Positions 59,446 to 64,000 of a stretch of 64,000 bases of DNA are shown piece after piece. Location: the NCBI GenBank assembly GCA_023678885.1, contig CM042983.1, forward strand, positions 27,758,279 to 27,822,278, written 5' to 3'. The translations under genes and the position numbers were made by a program. Numbering within the stretch: position 1 is the first letter of the stretch; each line of letters starts with the position of its first letter. Below the pieces are notes generated by a model. It was not told the origin of the DNA. It did not search any database and worked only from the letters and a program-made list of their open reading frames with translations. Source of the DNA: Pogostemon cablin. Taxonomy: Eukaryota; Streptophyta; Magnoliopsida; Lamiales; Lamiaceae.

Positions 59446-60579
59446 TTCTTTCTAAATTCTACGTGACAAAGTATGTGAGAACGTGCTAAATCAATGTATA
59501 TTAGTCATTAATTGGATTATATTTATCATTGAATCTTTTATTAATGAATTTATATAATTTGATTGAATTTATTATAAACGCTCATTCTATGTTTTAAGTT
59601 TTAACTAAGATTAATAGCGCTAAAATTTGCGTGGTTTTGGGACATCTTACTCCCAAATTTAAATTAAATATTTATACTTTTTATATTTTAGTTACCTTTT
59701 CAATTAAAAATTTAATCAAAATATATATATTTTAAAACAAAATGTTAGAGGATAAATAAATACATTTCTTTTTGAAAAAATTAAAACAAAAGAGAGCAAA
59801 ATTTTCGTATATTTTGTTGACGAAACTTTTATTTGTAAAAACTTATGTTTGTTTTTGGTTTGCTAATCCAAGTTTATGATTGTTGATGTGTGTTCTTAAC
59901 TAGTTAATTTTGAAATTAAGAAAGAAGAGATGATTGTTTAATTGAACTAAGAACGATCACAACAAACACAATGGATATGCGAGAGATGGGATCCGACCAA
60001 AGACCTTAACCGTTTTTTATTACTCTCCTCAAGAACAACACTTATAAAAATCCTCCTAATTACAAGTGTAATGTCTAGTATGAGAATGAGTAACTTGTTT
60101 CTCTCTTGTGAGAGAAGCTATTTATACTACCAGTAAACCCTAATGGTCGACCAATCCCACGTTGCCACCTGGATGGAGGCAAGCAGTCATAAATGGGATC
60201 TGGCCGGTACACTGACGACTTTTTGGGGCGGTGCAAAGCCACCAGGTGACTTGCAGAGTGTAACAGGTCTCCTTTTGTGCTTTGCTTGTTACTCATTCGC
60301 GGATGAAGAGGAACGTGCCTGTCGTGTGTTGTCTTCTAGTTGGGAGTGTTGTTCAAGACATCTCTTCTTACCGTTATTCTTGTCTTCTAGCCTGCTACTT
60401 CCAGCCGTTCCCCCAGTATTGTCTGTACTTTACCTTGTAGGTCTGATAATCCCATTAACTTTGGAAGGATATGTTTCCGAGGCTATGCCATTCCTCTTAG
60501 TCCCTGAACGTCTCTTTTAGCTTAGAAACCGAGATGTCCCGTCGAGATGTCTCGGCCATCGATTCCCTTGGTGGGTTTC

Positions 60580-60947
60580 TGATGGAGATATGATGGTGAT
60601 TAGAATATTTTATAATAATGTTATGATTTATTTCCTTTTATTTATATTTGTCATGTCAGATCCTTTTATCACCTATAAATAAGTGATATTGTAATAGTTT
60701 TAGGGAGTTGAATTTTATTAATGAAAAGTTTGGGTTAATCCCCTTATCGTGTTTTATTTGTATTCTTCTAGTTTTCCTCTTGAATCAACGGACTAATACT
60801 CTTAATCGTATTTTCGTATACTCCTACGGTATTCTTGTGAGAATCAACGTTTGAGTAGACATTTATCTCGATATTCTGGTATTTTTTTTATAAAATCAAT
60901 GGATTAGTATCTTTGTTTATTGTTCTTTCGTATCTTCCGCTGCATCA
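60580..60947 (+). repeat. 5' LTR of the TRIM
   Basis: TG...CA direct repeat partner of 61509-61873; carries the TATA box and a likely R/U5 to the GCATCA end. Confidence 0.9.
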
Positions 60948-60949
60948 GT

Positions 60950-60963
60950 TGGTAATCAAAGCC
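60950..60963 (+). promoter_or_regulatory. tRNA primer-binding site of the TRIM
   Basis: Two bases after LTR1; differs from TGGTATCAGAGCC by one inserted A and one G-to-A. Confidence 0.75.
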
Positions 60964-60978
60964 AATTTATGATTCTCG

Positions 60979-61554
60979 ATGATGATTACGAGGCATCAAT
61001 CGGTATATGATATCATGTATGATGAGCAGATTTATAAATACGATAATCTTTCTTTTTCTGATCTATTTACTCCGTTCAATCTTGATTTGGACGAGTTTGT
61101 TGATGGTGGCTATGAAAGTCCACCGGTATTTTATGAGGAAGATGATGAAGTTTCTTATGGTGGCTATGATGGTCCACCCATCTTTGATGAAGATGATGAA
61201 GAAGGTTTCGGCTATGATAACCCATCAACTTTTTATAAAGAAGGTGATGCAATTTTCCACGATGTTTATGGTGATCCAATTTTTTATAGAGAGATGATTG
61301 AAGTTGTTGTTAATGCGCCTAATTCAAAAGATCCAAAAGATTCATATTTTCTGGATCTCATAATTTGTTGCAACATTGAATATGAAAGTGTTATTTTAAA
61401 GGATTTTGGATTGTATGGATTCAAGGATGTTCTAGCGTGTCTTCTCACTTTCGTTCGTGATACAACCCTACATGATTCAAGGTCGAATCGTCTCCAAGTG
61501 GAGGAGAATGATGGAGATATGATGGTGATTAGAATATTTTTAATAATGTTATGA
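60979..61554 (+). CDS. Acidic 191-codon ORF in the TRIM, function unknown
   Basis: It starts 31 bp after LTR1; residues 1-176 are internal and the last 15 are read from LTR2. Residues about 43-103 hold three or four imperfect units rich in Gly, Tyr, Asp and Glu (GGYESPPVFYEEDDE, GGYDGPPIFDEDDEE, YDNPSTFYKEGD, DVYGDPIFY). The C-terminal part (about 115-165) is less repetitive (SYFLDLIICCNIEYESVIL). I recognise no gag, protease or polymerase motif. TRIM elements normally code for nothing, so this could be a relict gag start, a captured host piece or a maintained small protein. Other-frame ORFs over it are shadows of the GATGATGAA-type repeats. Confidence 0.5.
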   Translation: MMITRHQSVYDIMYDEQIYKYDNLSFSDLFTPFNLDLDEFVDGGYESPPVFYEEDDEVSYGGYDGPPIFDEDDEEGFGYDNPSTFYKEGDAIFHDVYGDPIFYREMIEVVVNAPNSKDPKDSYFLDLIICCNIEYESVILKDFGLYGFKDVLACLLTFVRDTTLHDSRSNRLQVEENDGDMMVIRIFLIML

Positions 61555-61873
61555 TTTATTTCCTTTTATTTATATTTGTCATGTCAGATCCTTTTATCAC
61601 CTATAAATAAGTGATACTGTAAGAGTTTTAGGGAGTTGAATTTTATTAATGAAAAGTTTGGGTTAATCCCCTTATCATGTTTTATTTGTATTCTTTTGGT
61701 ATTTCTCTTGAATCAACGGACTAATACTCTTAATCGCATTTTCGTCTACTCCTACGGTATTCTTGTAAGAATCAACATTTGAGTAGATATTTATCTCGCT
61801 ATTCCGATATTCTTTGTAGAATCAATGGATTAGTATCATTGTTTATCGTTCTTTCGTATCTTCCGCTGCATCA
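61509..61873 (+). repeat. 3' LTR of the TRIM
   Basis: Second direct repeat; it is entered in frame by the internal ORF, which stops at 61554. Confidence 0.9.
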
Positions 61874-62469
61874 GTTTTCTGCTCTTCGGCTCTTTCTTGG
61901 TTTCGTCCTCCTGGGTTCTTCGGTCCCTGATTATGGGATTGCCTTTCGAGCCTCTTATCGTTTACCCTGTTGATGTATCTTGGGCTCTCTTTTGGGCCGC
62001 AATCATCTCATGAGTTATCATTTCTTCCTGTTCTTGGGCCTCTCCGTAACTGGACCTTTTGTTCGCGATGGGCCAGCTTGTTGGGCTTTCGGCCCATTAG
62101 ACATGGGGGATATAATACACATAACAATGATTATCTAATTCTTTTTTTAATTGGGTTTAGTAAAATCAGATTATATAAATGTCATTAATGATGTCAACAG
62201 GCCAAGTCGAGGCAGGTAATTAACTATTCGGACATGGCCCATTTTTAGAAGACCCGTTCCAAACTCACCTAATTACCCACACGGATCCTATATTGCATAC
62301 TCGTGCCTAGAACCGTACGGGGCGAGTCCAGCAGATCCCGTTCTTTAGTTTATTTATTTATTTTTATTATTTTTAACAACAATCTTCACATAAACTTTAA
62401 TTTAATATGAACTCACATACAAATAATATTCATAAATTTTAAATAAACAAATAAAGTATAAGCCTATTA

Positions 62470-62735
62470 AATAGGAATATTCACTTGTAAGACGGGTCAC
62501 GGGTATATGTGAGACGGATTGTGAGACGAGTCGATCTATTGTTAAAGTATAGCTATTATATAAGTAAATTATACTTATTGATAATTAAAGTATGTTTATT
62601 GCATATTACTTTAAAAACATACTTTGATTTATTATTCATCATATTTTAAAAAACATACTTAAACCACGCATTAATATATTTTATCTATATAACAAACATC
62701 AATGGATCTATAAAAAAATGCGAATCTATAATTGA
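62470..62735. mobile_element. MITE-like AAAGTATG family copy
   Basis: TGTAAGACGGGTCACGGG, GTGAGACGGATTGTGAGACG, then TTAAAGTATG/CATACTTTAA repeats as in 23563-23830. Confidence 0.5.
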
Positions 62736-62886
62736 TACCTCACTTGATCATTATAACCTTTTTATTAATTATCAATTTTTATTAAATATTATCCCTTATC
62801 GTTCATTTCATAAAAATATTCTAACCTTATAGATTTACATTGAAGAGGGATTGATTCATGCGGGCTAGTTCAATGAATCTAAAATA

Positions 62887-62888
<2 letters not shown>

Positions 62889-62967
<79 letters not shown>
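62889..62967. repeat. Long (TA)n microsatellite
   Basis: About 39 TA units; ends at the left TA of the next Stowaway. Confidence 0.95.
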
Positions 62968-62968
<1 letters not shown>

Positions 62969-63191
62969 TCCCTCTGTCGTACAGCAAGGGTCACTTTTTC
63001 TATTTTGGTCGTCCCACCCAAAGGGTCTTCTTTCCTTTTTTACACACATGAGACCCACTCATCCCTCTAATACAATTAAAACATAGGGCCCATACTCCCA
63101 CTAATACAATTACCACCTACACATTAAATAATAATACTCCTTAATCCACGTGCCAAAAAGCAAAAACTACCCTTGCCGTGGGACGGAGAGA

Positions 63192-63194
<3 letters not shown>
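62966..63194. mobile_element. Stowaway MITE in (TA)n
   Basis: TA + CTCCCTCTGTCG and GGGACGGAGAGAG + TA; common subfamily in reverse. (TA)n on both sides. Confidence 0.88.
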
Positions 63195-63228
<34 letters not shown>

Positions 63229-63231
<3 letters not shown>

Positions 63232-63455
63232 TTCATTCGTCCCTTGATAAGAGTCACATTTGCTTTTGGGCACGTGAATTAAGGAGTATTATTATTTAAT
63301 GTGTAGTGGGTAATTGTATTAGTTAGTGTGTGGGCCCCATGTTTTAATTGTATTAGTGGGTGTGGGTGGGTTCCATATGTCCAAAAAAGAAAATGGGATC
63401 CTTTGGGTGGGACAACCAAAATGATAAAATGGGTCTCTTACCTAGGGACGAGGGA

Positions 63456-63457
<2 letters not shown>
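63229..63457. mobile_element. Stowaway MITE in (TA)n/(TG)n
   Basis: Starts TA + CTTCATTCGTCCC, ends GGGACGAGGGAG, followed by (TG)n 63457-63480 and (TA)n 63481-63528. Interior close to 5151-5382. Confidence 0.85.

Positions 63458-63528
<71 letters not shown>
63457..63528. repeat. Compound (TG)n(TA)n microsatellite
   Basis: About 12 TG then about 24 TA units. ORFs reading poly Tyr-Ile or Val-Cys here are artefacts. Confidence 0.95.
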
Positions 63529-63529
<1 letters not shown>

Positions 63530-64000
63530 TCTCTTCGTTCCACTTAAAAGGATAGGTCTTGCGTGAGACCGGACCATTTTTCACTTTTTAAAATAGTTAT
63601 CACTTTCGCTATAAATCATTATCACTTTCGCTATAAAATGTTATAACTTTTTATTTATACTATAAATTGTTCATGAAAGAACATTATCACTTTTCATTAA
63701 TATATTATCACTTTCTTTCATAAAAGTTAGCACTTCCTGGGCGTCTCACATAAGGGCTTACGTGAGACGGTCTCACACAAGTCTTTGCTCTTAAAGAATA
63801 GATTTTGCTTTTTGCACGTGGTTTAAGGAGTATATTATTTAATGTGTAGTAGTGAGTTGTATTAGTGGGTGTGTGTACTCTATATTTTAATTGTATTAGT
63901 ATGTGTGTGTAGGTCTTATGTGTATAAAAAAGGAAAGATGACTTTTTGGGTGGAACACCCAAAATGTAAAAATAATTACTCTTTGGGTGGGACGGAGGGA
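63527..64000. mobile_element. Stowaway MITE, split by another MITE, cut by window end
   Basis: Starts TA + CTCTCTTCGTTCC and reaches GGGACGGAGGGA at 64000. A GTCTTGCGTGAGAC-family MITE (63550-63789) sits inside. Confidence 0.8.
63550..63789. mobile_element. Mutator-like MITE, GTCTTGCGTGAGAC family, nested
   Basis: Ends GATAGGTCTTGCGTGAGACC and, inverted, GAGCAAAGACTTGTGTGAGACC. The interior is nearly the same as 20501-20761 (ATCACTTTCGCTATAAA). Flanking duplication imperfect (CTTAAAAG/CTTAAAGA). Confidence 0.82.

Larger units (their letters stand above)
60580..61873 (+). mobile_element. TRIM/LARD-like LTR retrotransposon, complete, with short internal region
   Basis: Two direct LTRs, 60580-60947 (368 bp) and 61509-61873 (365 bp), each TGATGGAG...GCATCA. 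About 20-25 differences were counted by eye. A TGGTAATCAAAGCC primer site at 60950-60963 resembles the plant initiator-Met site TGGTATCAGAGC. A purine tract GTGGAGGAGAA abuts LTR2. TATAAATA lies at about 60674-60681 in LTR1. Flanks GTTTC/GTTTT suggest a 5-bp duplication with one change. There is no reverse transcriptase, so it depends on another element. Confidence 0.9.
59935..62126 (-). mobile_element. Solo LTR (about 0.9 kb) with 5-bp duplication, interrupted by a TRIM
   Basis: Begins TGTTTAATTGAAC, ends ACACATAACA; flanked by ATGAT at 59930-59934 and 62127-62131. On the minus strand it reads TGTTATGTGTATTATATCCC... with a TATA box GTATAAATAG (plus about 60119-60128). The TRIM at 60580-61873 is inserted in it. 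It shares a TGTTATG-type end with 29425-30046. The ORF at 60143-60520 is LTR sequence, not a gene. Confidence 0.88.

Noticed and set aside
60143..60520. 125-codon ORF
   Set aside because: Part of the 59935-62126 solo LTR; antisense to the LTR promoter and not conserved in type.
61007..61297. Alternate-frame ORFs in the TRIM
   Set aside because: Met-rich and His-rich shadows of the GATGA-type repeats of the main ORF.
62827..63577. ORFs reading poly Tyr-Ile and Val-Cys
   Set aside because: Microsatellite (TA)n and (TG)n read as protein.

Overview
This window is strongly AT-rich nuclear DNA of a flowering plant, almost certainly a eudicot. Evidence is GT-AG introns, plant gene families (an ALBA protein and a DDX3/Ded1-type DEAD-box helicase), hAT and Helitron remnants, tRNA-derived SINEs, and many Stowaway elements with CTCCCTCCGTCC ends. 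The species cannot be fixed from sequence alone. All calls were made by reading; no database search or alignment program was used.

Layout. 1-3.6 kb: right part of a hAT transposon with a decayed transposase. 3.6-13.4 kb: Stowaway MITEs, a tRNA-derived SINE with a perfect 15-bp target duplication, a solo LTR (9958-10864), a Mutator-type MITE with 9-bp duplications and a CACTA-like remnant. 13.9-23.0 kb: a fragment of an EDR1/CTR1-type kinase regulatory domain, two exons of an unidentified gene, and a ten-exon replication protein A (RPA70-like) pseudogene. A hairpin plus CTAGT at 22987-23017 looks like a Helitron 3' end. 23-44 kb: no host gene seen; it holds a second solo LTR (29425-30046), MITE families, a short LINE-mobilised insert and tandem repeats. 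44.2-47.3 kb (minus): a five-exon ALBA gene with a damaged first exon. 48.7-51.2 kb (minus): an intact six-exon DEAD-box helicase of 557 aa, the only clearly intact host gene. 51.9-64 kb: nested transposons. These include MITE-in-MITE structures, a second SINE, and a solo LTR (59935-62126) interrupted by a TRIM-like retrotransposon (60580-61873) that carries a 191-codon acidic ORF.

The two host genes lie head to tail on the minus strand, 1.4 kb apart, and form a small gene island. The rest is layered transposon history. Many boundaries can be set to the base because target-site duplications survive: 9 bp for several Mutator-like MITE families, 5 bp for solo LTRs, TA for Stowaway, TAA for a Tourist-like element, and 15-20 bp for retroposons. 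No CRISPR array, rRNA or functional tRNA was seen. The most unusual items are the ORF-bearing TRIM, the RPA gene inside a probable Helitron, and linked MITE families built on a GTGCACCCGGGTGCA palindrome, with a separate MITE family shrunk to 72 bp.
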